64,000 nucleotides of DNA, taken from the NCBI RefSeq assembly GCF_003952265.1, contig NZ_CP034438.1, positions 186,001 through 250,000 on the forward strand, in the 5' to 3' direction. Within the stretch, counting starts at the first letter, position 1, and each line of letters opens with the position of its first letter. This document shows positions 8,755 to 17,299 of the stretch, piece after piece. The position numbers and the translations under genes were made by a program. Below the pieces are notes generated by a model. It searched no databases. It was not told where the DNA came from and worked only from the letters and a program-made list of their open reading frames with translations. The stretch is from Flaviflexus salsibiostraticola. Lineage in GTDB: Bacteria; Actinomycetota; Actinomycetes; Actinomycetales; Actinomycetaceae.

Positions 8755-10784
8755 CCACGATCAGAGGACGCCCACCTTCGGAGGCGACCGCAGGTGCGGG
8801 GCAGTCCGCCATGCCTGTGCGGCTGGATGCGGTCACCTTCATGACGACCTATCTCGTCATACTCCTCGCAGTGCCTGCCGATCGCCGCGTCGAAGTGCTC
8901 GGTGGCGCGGGGGCGCCGGCGGCGCTGTTCGCCACCCTGGGCCTGCTGTGGTGGGGCTGGCAGCGGGTGCAGAGCCGTCGCGGGCTGGCCTTCCAGCCGG
9001 TCAAGGCAGCCCTCGCCTTCCTCACGGCCAGCATCCTCGCCTCCTACGTCGTCTCGGCATCTATGGCGCTCCCTGCGACCGAGCGTTCGGTGGCGGACAT
9101 GGGTGTGCTGCGCCTGGCTGCGATTGCCGGGATTCTTCTTGTCGCCCATGACGGCGTGTCAAGCCCACGTCGGTTCCTCGTGCTCATGAGGAGAATCAGT
9201 GTGTTCGGGGGGCTCTACGCGACGCTCGGGCTCCTTCAGTTCTTCACCGGCCAGACTTTCGTCAACACATGGTCGATTCCTGGGCTCGGCGACGGCGGGT
9301 GGATCTCAGTCGGGGAGCGAGCGGGCTTCATTCGGGCGGTGAGCACCGCCATGCATTCTCTCGAAGCGGCCGTTGTCCTTGTCATGGTTCTGCCGATCGC
9401 GCTGACGGTCGCAATTTACGACCGACAACGGTCGGGCTTGACCCGCTGGTATCCCGTCGCCGCGATCCTCTTCCTGTCGGTGCTCTCGGTGACCCGCTCG
9501 GCGCTGCTCGGGACCGTTGTCGTCATAGCGGTGCTCTTCTGGACATGGCCGCGGGCCGTGCGGCTTTGGATGGCTGCCGCCATCGGATTTGGACTCATCG
9601 CTGTCTATGCCGGGATTCCCGGCATGGCTGGCACGATCATCGGAATGTTCACCGCAACAGATCCGAGTCTCGTCTCACGAACCGACAGCTATGATACGGT
9701 CGCCGCCTTTATCGACGTCAGCCCCCTGTTCGGCCGTGGCCTGGGCACGTTCCTGCCCTCCTACTGGATCCTCGACAACCAGTACCTGCTCACCGTTGTC
9801 GAGACCGGCATCGTCGGTCTCGTCGCTCTCCTCCTCCTCATCGCGGTAGCATGCTGGGCGGCTGTATCGATGAGACGGGTGTGGGAGCCGCGCGATGAGC
9901 TGATGGGCGCCTTCGGCTATGCACTGCTCGCCTCAGTTCTGGCAGGATCCCTGATCCTCGCCTTCTTCGACGCGTTCTCTTTCCCGCAGGCCTGCGGCAT
10001 GTTCTTCCTCACCATCGGACTGTGCGGGGCCTACCTCAATCTGTGTCGAGCCGAGGCGACGCCATGGCCCGACGCAGCTGACGTGGAACAGCCGCGGGCA
10101 GGGCGCCAGCGATGGATCGCTGGGGTGGCCGCTTTGGCGGTCATGGCGGGACTATCCACAAACGTTCTTGCGACGCCGCCTGTGTACTATGCCCAGGTCG
10201 ACGTCCTCTTCATCCTTCCCGAGGCTCCCGATGACTCGAACAGTCTCCTCGGTGATCCGGGTCTGACTCTCTACCTTGCAGGTGTAGTCGAGAAACAGCT
10301 CAACGCAGAGTCCGCAGATTCGGAGGCGCTGACGACATTCGCACCGCTCTACGGCACCGGTATCCGGAACGGGCACTGGATCCACATACCCGACGTCGGA
10401 GGGCAGTGGGAGACCTCGCACGACCGTCCGCTCATCATGATCGAGGTCGTCGGGGACTCACCCGCCCAGGTCGGCGAGGATCTGCGCCGGCACGCGGAGC
10501 GAACGGCGGACCTGGCACGCTCCTCGCAGGAGTTGATGGAGATCCCTGCCTCCCTGCATATCAGGACGTCAGCGTCGCCATCAGTCCCGACCGCCAGCAT
10601 GATCGGAATGAAGAAGGACCGGGCCGCGGCGGGCTTGGCGCTCCTCACGATCATCGTCGTCGCCGCCGCCACTCGCGGGGGAGACCGCCTGCTCGCAGGG
10701 CGGTCCCGACGCCGAACGGACGATGGACCGGACGGGCGGACGGCGGACGCCGCGGATCCTCGAGTGGATAGGACAGAGCTATGA
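8751..10784 (+). CDS. Wzy-like O-antigen polymerase/ligase fused to a Wzz-like domain
   Basis: In this 677-residue protein, residues 1-430 form a polytopic membrane domain with the Wzy/WaaL-type signature: a polar loop with FGRGLGTFLPSYWILDNQYL near residue 330, followed by helices. From about residue 455 there is a new membrane helix, the segment PPVYYAQVDVLFILPE, a 150-residue extracytoplasmic region, a helix at about 627-645 and a basic tail. That second half has the same helix-beta-ectodomain-helix layout as the Wzz-like protein just upstream. I therefore read it as a polymerase covalently joined to a chain-length domain. The function of both halves is inferred from topology and context. 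Confidence 0.75.
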   Translation: MTTIRGRPPSEATAGAGQSAMPVRLDAVTFMTTYLVILLAVPADRRVEVLGGAGAPAALFATLGLLWWGWQRVQSRRGLAFQPVKAALAFLTASILASYVVSASMALPATERSVADMGVLRLAAIAGILLVAHDGVSSPRRFLVLMRRISVFGGLYATLGLLQFFTGQTFVNTWSIPGLGDGGWISVGERAGFIRAVSTAMHSLEAAVVLVMVLPIALTVAIYDRQRSGLTRWYPVAAILFLSVLSVTRSALLGTVVVIAVLFWTWPRAVRLWMAAAIGFGLIAVYAGIPGMAGTIIGMFTATDPSLVSRTDSYDTVAAFIDVSPLFGRGLGTFLPSYWILDNQYLLTVVETGIVGLVALLLLIAVACWAAVSMRRVWEPRDELMGAFGYALLASVLAGSLILAFFDAFSFPQACGMFFLTIGLCGAYLNLCRAEATPWPDAADVEQPRAGRQRWIAGVAALAVMAGLSTNVLATPPVYYAQVDVLFILPEAPDDSNSLLGDPGLTLYLAGVVEKQLNAESADSEALTTFAPLYGTGIRNGHWIHIPDVGGQWETSHDRPLIMIEVVGDSPAQVGEDLRRHAERTADLARSSQELMEIPASLHIRTSASPSVPTASMIGMKKDRAAAGLALLTIIVVAAATRGGDRLLAGRSRRRTDDGPDGRTADAADPRVDRTEL

Positions 10785-11890
10785 CACGACCGACCGTCCT
10801 CGTGCTCCCCAATACGATCTTCTTCCCGCCGTACCTCGAGGAGATCGAGGAGCGCGGCCGGGCCGGCCGAGTGCCGCGCACCTGGCTCGCCGACGTCGAC
10901 GCCGACCTCACCATCCTCGATCAGCGCCTTCAGACGAACCCGCCGCGCTGGCGCCGCCCCCTCTATCGCCGCCTTTCCATGTGGGTCGTCCAGGTTCTTG
11001 AGGCTTTCCGAGTCGGCCGGACCTACGATGTCGTCTTCGTCTGGAGTCTCGCGAACGTTGCACTCGTCCTCGCCCTTCTGCTTCGGCTCACGCGGAGGAG
11101 AATCACCCTCGTCTGTCTCCTCACCCGCATCTCCGAGCCGAAGAAGGCGCGCCTGCTGCGGCGCGTCCACACCCACATCACCCGCATCATCCTCCCGCCG
11201 CAGTCCCAGCGGGAGATCGCGATGCGGGAGCTCGGCGTGCCCGCCGAGAAGCTCGTCGATCTCCCGTGGACGCTCGACCTGGACTTCTGGCGGCCAGCTG
11301 ATCCCGAGCCGGTGCGGCACACGATATGTGCGGCCGGGGGAGAGATGAGGGACTATGTCACCCTCGTCCGAGCCCTCGACGGGCTCAACATCCCCTGCCA
11401 CATCGCTGGAGTCCTCGACACGTCCCGGCCGGACTGGTGGAACGCGGCGGATGATGATCGTGCGGGCGAGGAACTCGTCCCCGGCAATGTGACGTTTGGA
11501 ACGATGCCGCCGAACGAACTGCGCGACCTCTACGCCCGATCCCGGTTCGTCGTCGTCCCACTCCACGCAACCGACAGCGACAACGGGATCACCTGCATGA
11601 ACGAGGCCTGGGCCATGTCCCGCCCCGTCATCGTCTCGGACGTCGCCGGTCAGCAGGGTGCCTTCATCGAGGGGGTCGAGGGCGTATGGGTGCCGCAGGG
11701 CGATGTTAATGCCCTCCGACGCGCCATCATCGACCTCTGGGCGAATCCGGCCTCGGCGGACGCCATGGGCGTCGCCGGCCGACGTCTTGTCGAACGGGAG
11801 AAGTCGAATGCAGTCTTCAGTGCGGGGCTCTCCCGGGTCCTCTCCGAGGCTGCGGGGATGGTCGACGAGTCGGCCCGGACAACCGGCTGA
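10781..11890 (+). CDS. Glycosyltransferase family 4 (last gene of the operon)
   Basis: This 369-residue GT-B-type enzyme ends the plus-strand operon. Its C-terminal half contains the conserved region around SDNGITCMNEAWAMSRPVIV, which matches the donor-binding loop of GT4 enzymes, and VTFGTMPPNELRDLYARS before it. The N-terminal half contains a hydrophobic stretch near residue 90 that may be membrane-associated. The ATG overlaps the polymerase stop by 4 bp. Sugar specificity is unknown. Confidence 0.82.
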   Translation: MTRPTVLVLPNTIFFPPYLEEIEERGRAGRVPRTWLADVDADLTILDQRLQTNPPRWRRPLYRRLSMWVVQVLEAFRVGRTYDVVFVWSLANVALVLALLLRLTRRRITLVCLLTRISEPKKARLLRRVHTHITRIILPPQSQREIAMRELGVPAEKLVDLPWTLDLDFWRPADPEPVRHTICAAGGEMRDYVTLVRALDGLNIPCHIAGVLDTSRPDWWNAADDDRAGEELVPGNVTFGTMPPNELRDLYARSRFVVVPLHATDSDNGITCMNEAWAMSRPVIVSDVAGQQGAFIEGVEGVWVPQGDVNALRRAIIDLWANPASADAMGVAGRRLVEREKSNAVFSAGLSRVLSEAAGMVDESARTTG

Positions 11891-12196
11891 CCACGCGGCC
11901 GGGCAATCGACCATGTGCGGTACCGCGTCCGAGCGAGCGGCCGCGGTTGAGCTCGTCTGATCGGGAGATCAGCCCCGACAGTGGCAGTTTCGGCTCGTGA
12001 CCCCACTGGCTCTCCATGGTCCCCTCCTCGTCGACTCTCCATGATCCCCCCCCTCGCAGCTTCGGGCCGGGTTCGGCGCCTCGACCGGGGCGCTCTCAGG
12101 CCGGTGCGGTCTGCTTCACGCCGCGGGGTCACAGCCCCAGGCTCGAACCCGATCACCCAGATCTCTCCGGGTGGGACGCGATCGAGCGGACCCTGA
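11891..12196 (+). other. Convergent intergenic region, no gene recognised
   Basis: This 306-bp stretch separates the ends of the two convergent glycan operons. Short open frames here are composition shadows without ribosome sites. I see only a weak hairpin (CACCC near 12153 pairing with GGGTG) and no clear terminator with a T-run, RNA gene or repeat. Confidence 0.5.
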
Positions 12197-13069
12197 TCAG
12201 CGGCGGACGCGCGCGGAGACCACCGCGAGGGAGTGCTTGAGTCGGTCGAAGCGCTCCTTGCCAAGGATGGGGAGGATGGTGTTCTTCGCGAGGCGTCGCG
12301 CGCCGAGCTTCGCCGATCGTAGGGGCGCGACGATGAGTCGGTCGGCGAGAAGGGCGGCCCTGCTCGGCTGGTCGAGGCCGGCGAGCAGCTCCCCGAATCC
12401 GCTCGCGTGGGCAGCCGGGGTGGTCAGGACCCCGCGCACGCGGTTGCTCACGTTGTTACCGTGAACAACCTGGAGCCAGGCCGGGGGACCGCCGAGCACC
12501 GTCGACGGCATCTGGCCCGCCAGTCGCGTATGCCAGTCCGCCCATGCCGTGACGGGTGAATCCCACGGCTCCGCGACCGAACAGAAGGCGTTGTTCCTGT
12601 CGACATGCCGATAGAGGCGGCCGTCCTTGAGGATGAGGCCATTGCGGAGGAAGATGGCATGCCGCTCCGCCGACTCGATTGAGTTCTGGATCCGGGCCGC
12701 GAAATCCGCACTCAGCGCATCATCATTGTCGAGATTCGTCGTGACGAGAACATCCCCGAGCGCGCCCGTCGCCTTTCGGAGGTCGGCGATGAGGGCCTCG
12801 CGGCCGACCTCGGCGCGGTACAGCGGACGGAAGCCACCACGGGTAGCGGCCCCCGCAATCCATTCCTTGAGCCACGTGGGACTCTCCGGATCGAAGTAGA
12901 CGATCCACGTAACGGGCGCGGTCTGAGCTCGGACAGAGGGCAGGCAGCGATCCTCGAACAGGCCCACCCGTTCACGCAACCAGCCGTCTCTCGCCCGGAT
13001 AAGGGACTCCGCACCCGGGGAGGGAAGGTTGAACCTCGTGAGAAGGACGTGATCAAGCGTGGGTCTCAT
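12197..13069 (-). CDS. Putative rhamnosyltransferase-like glycosyltransferase
   Basis: This 290-residue protein belongs to the family annotated as putative rhamnosyl transferase. It opens with HVLLTRFNLPSPG, has WIVYFDPESP in the nucleotide-sugar region and a DxD-like acidic motif TTNLDNDDALS near residue 115. The ATG at 13069 is preceded by GAGAGGAG and lies 26 nt after the stop of the large glycosyltransferase fusion, so it is the last gene of the minus-strand operon. The N-terminal in-frame extension to 13099 is not needed. The acceptor is unknown. Confidence 0.78.
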   Translation of the reverse strand: MRPTLDHVLLTRFNLPSPGAESLIRARDGWLRERVGLFEDRCLPSVRAQTAPVTWIVYFDPESPTWLKEWIAGAATRGGFRPLYRAEVGREALIADLRKATGALGDVLVTTNLDNDDALSADFAARIQNSIESAERHAIFLRNGLILKDGRLYRHVDRNNAFCSVAEPWDSPVTAWADWHTRLAGQMPSTVLGGPPAWLQVVHGNNVSNRVRGVLTTPAAHASGFGELLAGLDQPSRAALLADRLIVAPLRSAKLGARRLAKNTILPILGKERFDRLKHSLAVVSARVRR

Positions 13070-13095
13070 ATGGACTCCTCTCGCGGGCCATGCAG

Positions 13096-15909
13096 TCACG
13101 GCCGAGCGGTGCGCCGGAGCTCACCGGCATCAGTCTGCGCGTCCGCGGCGGGCCCACCTGCCGGGACGGGATGTATCGACGGCCCGGCATCGGAAACCGA
13201 GCGATGAACCGGTTCCGGAACAGCATGTGCCGAGTGGGAGGTAGCCGATGCATGCGGGGCGCCCCCACCACTCGTGTCCGTCGGTCGCGTGCTCTCGTCC
13301 CGCTCCCACGTGCTGACCGCACGCCGCGCGCTGAGGCGGGCACGGGCGATGAGGGCGGCGCACACGAGCGCGTCGACAAGGCTCGATGGCCCCCACACTC
13401 CCGCGAGCAGGCCGCGCGCGGTGCCAGCGGTCGGTCCCGGAGCGTGCGGGACGAGCTCCGGTGAGCGCCGAATCTCCGCCTGGCCGCGGTACGTTCGCCG
13501 CAGGACGGCGAGCAGGCTGGCCGTGGTCTGTGGGGTGCGGACACGGACGGGAGGAGTCGTGACCACGAGCTTCTCGAAGCCGTCGAACTGCAGGTCGACG
13601 AACAGGTCATCCGCAGTCAGCGCCGGGAAGGCGCCGAAGCGCTCGCGGCCTGCCTTCGACACGGCGTAGGCCCCCGCGCCCCACAGGGCTGGGGGTGTGG
13701 TTGGAATCCGCCGCTTTGCACGGTAGAACGCACGCACCGGCCACGTCGCCCCGGCATCATCCCAGCGGAACGAGGGGCGGGCGGCGAGGACGTCGCCGCG
13801 GCTGAGCCGCTCGAAGAGAATCCGCACCGCGACCGGTGGGTTCTCGACATCGGCATCGAGATAGAGGCGCGGCCACAGGGTCGCGGCGCCGTCCCCGGCG
13901 TTGAGAGCAGCTGTCTTTGACGGTGTCTCGAGCTCGAGCACACGCACCCCCTCGAACCGGCGGGCGATCACGGGAGTCTCGTCTGTACACCCATTGCAGG
14001 CGACGATGACCTCGACTGTGCCGACGATCGACTGCAGGTGGGACAGCGTGGTGGCGATGACCGAGGCCTCGTTGTGGGCGGGGATGATGATGCTGCCGGG
14101 CAGTGGGTCGGGGCAGTCCCGGCCGGGAGTCGGCCCGGGCAGGTCCGCCCACCTGGCCTCATCGACCAGTGCCCGCAGGGCCCGCCGGCTGCCGGGCCTC
14201 GTGATCCGGAGTGCTTCTCGAAGCGTGAGCGCCGCCCGAATCCGGCGCTCACCCAGCTGGTGCTTGCGTGCGTAGCGGACACGATTGACGGCGAGCAGAG
14301 CATCCAGGTCAGGAGAGGAGCCCGAGCCCGCCCCGGTGTGGACGATGACGGCGGAGGGCTCGTACCAGACGTGGGCCCCCGCAAGGCGGGCCCGGCGGAA
14401 GAAGTCCGTCTCCTCTGAGTAGAGGAAGAATTGCTCATCCCATTCGCCCACCTCGGCCGCCAGATCGGCGTCGATGAGGAGGGCGGCGCCGGTCGCCCAG
14501 TCGACCCGGTGCGCGTGCTGGTACGCCTCCGGATTGTGTTCTGTTTCAGAGAGGAGGGCTGGTCTGTTCGGCACCGTGTCCCCGAGGAGAGCGTCGCCGA
14601 GTGTCGCGATCGGGCTCGGCTCGCGGCGCAGTGAGTGGAGGATGGACCCGTCCTCATCGACGAGCTTCGGGACAGCGATCCCGGCACGGGAGACCGCCAG
14701 CCGCTGGAGGAGGGCCGCAGCGGCACCGGGCCGCAGCTCGAGGTCGGCGTTGAGGATGAGATACGACCGCGTCATGCCCGATGCTCGCATCGCCATGTTG
14801 AGCGCCGCCGCGTACCCGAGGTTGCCGCCGGTCTGCACCAGTGTGACGCCCGCGTGGCGACGGACGACGTCGACCGTGCCGTCGGACGAGTCGTTGTCGG
14901 CGACGACGACCGCGAGCCGCACAGAGCCCGCCTCCGCTCGGAGGCTGGCGAGAAGGGTGTCGAGGGAGGAGGCGCTGTTGTAGGAGACGATGCACGCGGC
15001 GATGTCCGCCTCCTCGTCTGTTCCGACAAAGGTGCCTGGCCCGCCCGAGGGCAGCAGGTCTGTGCGGATCTGGGGCGGCTGGTTGGGTCGAGCACTGGTT
15101 GGGATGACGGCGGCGTCGCGTTGGATCCGCAGGAGGCTCGGCGGGTCGTCAACGAGGTAGCGGCGTGCGAGGCGGCGCGGCTCAAGCGCCAGCCGCCACG
15201 CCCACTCAAGACCGTTCTCCGCCGCCCACCGAGGCGCCCGCTGGACGGAGCCGGCCAGGAAGTCGACGACCGCGCCGAAGGCGAGGAGCACCCGGGCCCC
15301 CGTCAGGGCCCCGTACTGCGCCATCCACAGCTCCTGGCGGGGCTTGCCGAGCCCGACGACGAGGATGTCGGGGGAGGCGACCCGGATTGCTCGTGCCAGA
15401 TCTCGGCTCGCCACCGGGTCGACAAGGGTCGACCGGTCGGGAGACCACAGCCCGGCGATCGTCAGGCTGGGGCGGGTGAGGGGGAGTTCGCGCGACAGCG
15501 TCTGCTGAACTGCAGGCGAGCCCCCGAGGAAGCCGACCGATAGGCCCGCGGCCGCCGCTCCATCGAGGAGCGGTCCGATGAGGTCGCTGCCCGCGAGTCG
15601 GGGCCAGGTGCGGCCCGTCAGCCGGTTCGCACGGTTGACGAGTGGTGCCCCGTCGAGCAGTGTCAGCCACTCCATCCGCCCCCGCCCGGCCGCAGTCGGG
15701 TGCAGGGAATCCCCGAGGGTTCCCTCCCACCGGGAGCCGCGACCGAACTGTGCGAGGTGATCGAGATTGGCCGAGACGACCGAGACTGGGACAGGTCGGC
15801 CGGATTCTGTTGGCGGATGTGCGGCCCGGTCGAGAATGTGGGCGAGCGCGGAATCCTCGTCGAAGAGATCGATGACGATACCGGCAAGGTCGACGCGTGA
15901 TTCAGGCAT
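13096..15909 (-). CDS. Three-domain glycosyltransferase fusion (WecG/TagA GT26 - GT2 - GT2)
   Basis: This 937-residue protein carries three separate transferase domains. Residues 1-265 match the WecG/TagA/CpsF family (SANLDHL, GFLGGSPAVQQ, GLGKPRQELWM at 187-197), which transfers ManNAc-type sugars to lipid-linked GlcNAc. Residues 305-560 are a GT2 rhamnosyltransferase-like domain (CIVSYNSASSLDTLL, ADNDSSDGT, ILNADLELRPG, FFLYSEETDFFRRA). Residues 605-830 are a second GT2 domain (IIIPAHNEASVI, ACNGCTDET, LYLDADVENPP). The start at 15909 has a GAGAGGA site and overlaps the VanZ-like stop by 8 bp; an ATG at 15927 is possible. The C-terminal 100 residues are low-complexity. Confidence 0.9.
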   Translation of the reverse strand: MPESRVDLAGIVIDLFDEDSALAHILDRAAHPPTESGRPVPVSVVSANLDHLAQFGRGSRWEGTLGDSLHPTAAGRGRMEWLTLLDGAPLVNRANRLTGRTWPRLAGSDLIGPLLDGAAAAGLSVGFLGGSPAVQQTLSRELPLTRPSLTIAGLWSPDRSTLVDPVASRDLARAIRVASPDILVVGLGKPRQELWMAQYGALTGARVLLAFGAVVDFLAGSVQRAPRWAAENGLEWAWRLALEPRRLARRYLVDDPPSLLRIQRDAAVIPTSARPNQPPQIRTDLLPSGGPGTFVGTDEEADIAACIVSYNSASSLDTLLASLRAEAGSVRLAVVVADNDSSDGTVDVVRRHAGVTLVQTGGNLGYAAALNMAMRASGMTRSYLILNADLELRPGAAAALLQRLAVSRAGIAVPKLVDEDGSILHSLRREPSPIATLGDALLGDTVPNRPALLSETEHNPEAYQHAHRVDWATGAALLIDADLAAEVGEWDEQFFLYSEETDFFRRARLAGAHVWYEPSAVIVHTGAGSGSSPDLDALLAVNRVRYARKHQLGERRIRAALTLREALRITRPGSRRALRALVDEARWADLPGPTPGRDCPDPLPGSIIIPAHNEASVIATTLSHLQSIVGTVEVIVACNGCTDETPVIARRFEGVRVLELETPSKTAALNAGDGAATLWPRLYLDADVENPPVAVRILFERLSRGDVLAARPSFRWDDAGATWPVRAFYRAKRRIPTTPPALWGAGAYAVSKAGRERFGAFPALTADDLFVDLQFDGFEKLVVTTPPVRVRTPQTTASLLAVLRRTYRGQAEIRRSPELVPHAPGPTAGTARGLLAGVWGPSSLVDALVCAALIARARLSARRAVSTWERDESTRPTDTSGGGAPHASATSHSAHAVPEPVHRSVSDAGPSIHPVPAGGPAADAQTDAGELRRTARP

Positions 15910-16384
15910 GGCTGTCCTCTCGGTCATCAGAGCGGGTGGCTCGTCCGGACGTGCTGGTGGTGCGGGCGCCCCTCCGGCGTGACGCGGCGATGAGAATCCC
16001 CGCCAGAACGGCCCCGAGGAGGGCGCCGAGCGTGTTGGCAATAAGATCGCGGAGTGAGGCTTGGCGCGAGGCGAGTAACGCGAACTGGAGGAATTCGACG
16101 GCCGCCGACAGGGCAAAGCCGCCGAGGAGACCGACCAACCATCGCCGCGTCGCCCCGGCGAGGAGGAAGCCGAGGGGGATGAAGAGTGCGACGTTCGCGG
16201 CCGCCTCGACGTGGCCATAGCGAACGTCGATCATGATCCCCGCATCGTGAAGTCGCCTGGTGAGGGCCTCGGCCGCCTCCCGCAGCCCAATATCGACGGG
16301 CGCTCCGAGAAAGAGCGGGACTGCGATGACGAGGCCCGCGAGAAGGGCGATCCGGCAGATGCGTGGGCTGGGCATGAGCGTCAT
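15902..16384 (-). CDS. VanZ-like family membrane protein
   Basis: This 160-residue protein has about four hydrophobic helices and the VanZ-like family pattern: NVALFIPLGFLLAG near the middle, EFLQFALLASRQASLRDLIAN and LGALLGAVLAG. VanZ gives low-level teicoplanin resistance, but most relatives are uncharacterised envelope proteins. It heads the minus-strand glycan operon and its end overlaps the fusion gene. I chose ATG 16384, as the residues before it are Arg/Gly-rich; ATG 16375 is an alternative. The ribosome site is weak. Confidence 0.75.
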   Translation of the reverse strand: MTLMPSPRICRIALLAGLVIAVPLFLGAPVDIGLREAAEALTRRLHDAGIMIDVRYGHVEAAANVALFIPLGFLLAGATRRWLVGLLGGFALSAAVEFLQFALLASRQASLRDLIANTLGALLGAVLAGILIAASRRRGARTTSTSGRATRSDDREDSHA

Positions 16385-16729
16385 GGCTCGGCCGCCGACC
16401 CCGCGGCCGGCCCGTGCCGGACCTCGCCTGCGCCAGCGCAGGCGAGAACGATGCGTTCCACGATGTTCCCCCATGAGCAGACCGTCTCAGCGGCCTACTG
16501 TGTCAACGACGTTAGAAGCGACGGTCATCGCCATCAACGGCGGAATGAAGAAGCGGGTGATACTCGAGTAGGGCGGGGGAGGAGGTGCCCCGAACCGAGT
16601 GGTCGACTGGGTGCCGATGTGCGGGTTCGACACTCGCCGCGCGACGGTCCTTCATCGCGGCTCTGCCAGCGGGCGATTGTCGCGAGGATGGTCGAGCCCT
16701 ATCCTGAACCAACGACAGTGAGGTGCGAC
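16385..16729 (+). other. Divergent intergenic region
   Basis: This 345-bp stretch lies between the VanZ-like start (minus) and the hydrolase start (plus). It contains the plus-strand promoter at 16677-16705. On the minus strand a TTGACA hexamer occurs at 16506-16501, which could be the -35 of the glycan operon, but I see no good -10 at the right spacing. No gene is recognised. Confidence 0.5.
16677..16705 (+). promoter_or_regulatory. Promoter of the dienelactone hydrolase gene
   Basis: TTGTCG (16677-16682) and TATCCT (16700-16705) are separated by exactly 17 bp. The predicted transcript starts near 16712 and leaves a short leader containing the GAGGTG ribosome site of the gene at 16730. Confidence 0.6.
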
Positions 16730-17290
16730 ATGGTCGACGTGATTGTTTTCCACCACATTCAGGGCCTGACGAGCGGTGTCTTCGAGTTCTCTGAGGAGCT
16801 CCGCAGACAGGGCCACACCGTCCACGTGCCGGACCTGTTCGAGGGGCGAACATTCGCCTCGATCGAGGAGGGCTTGGCCTTCGTCGAGGCGGAGGGATCC
16901 CGCCCAATCCGCGTCGGCCTGGACGCGGCGTACGGCCTACCGAATGACCTCGTCTACGTCGGCCTGTCGTTCGGGGTGATGATCGCCCAGCGGCTCGCCC
17001 AGACACGGCAGGGCGCCCGCGGCGCCCTGCTCCTCCACTCCTGCCTTCCGATTGCCGAGTACGGTGGGTGGCCGCAGGGGTTACCGGTGCAGATCCACGC
17101 CATGGAGGGCGATGAATACTTCGCTGAGGATCTGCCTGCGGCGACGGAGCTCGCCGCTCGTCCCGAGGGCGAGCTGTTCACCTATCCCGGCGATCGGCAT
17201 CTCTTCACCGACGCGTCGCTGCCCGAATACGACGGCGACGCCTACGGTCTCCTCATGGAGCGGGTGACGGCGTTCCTCGCCGAGATCTGA
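16730..17290 (+). CDS. Dienelactone hydrolase family protein
   Basis: This 186-residue alpha/beta hydrolase has a nucleophile elbow GLSFGVM near residue 80 (serine rather than the cysteine of classical dienelactone hydrolases), the acid region EGDEYF and the catalytic-histidine motif YPGDRHLF near the C-terminus. The frame extends upstream, but ATG 16730 has a ribosome site and gives the family N-terminus MVDVIVFHHIQGLTSG. It is probably a cytoplasmic esterase; the substrate is unknown. It stands alone between divergent and convergent neighbours. Confidence 0.82.
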   Translation: MVDVIVFHHIQGLTSGVFEFSEELRRQGHTVHVPDLFEGRTFASIEEGLAFVEAEGSRPIRVGLDAAYGLPNDLVYVGLSFGVMIAQRLAQTRQGARGALLLHSCLPIAEYGGWPQGLPVQIHAMEGDEYFAEDLPAATELAARPEGELFTYPGDRHLFTDASLPEYDGDAYGLLMERVTAFLAEI

Positions 17291-17299
17291 ACGCGGCGC

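Noticed and set aside
10349..11914. 521-codon minus-strand frame opposite the polymerase end and last glycosyltransferase
   Set aside because: Shadow frame; the plus-strand genes have motifs and coupled starts.
16211..16729. Long N-terminal extension of the dienelactone hydrolase frame
   Set aside because: The extension is low-complexity, crosses the VanZ-like start and the predicted promoter, and the family N-terminus begins at 16730.
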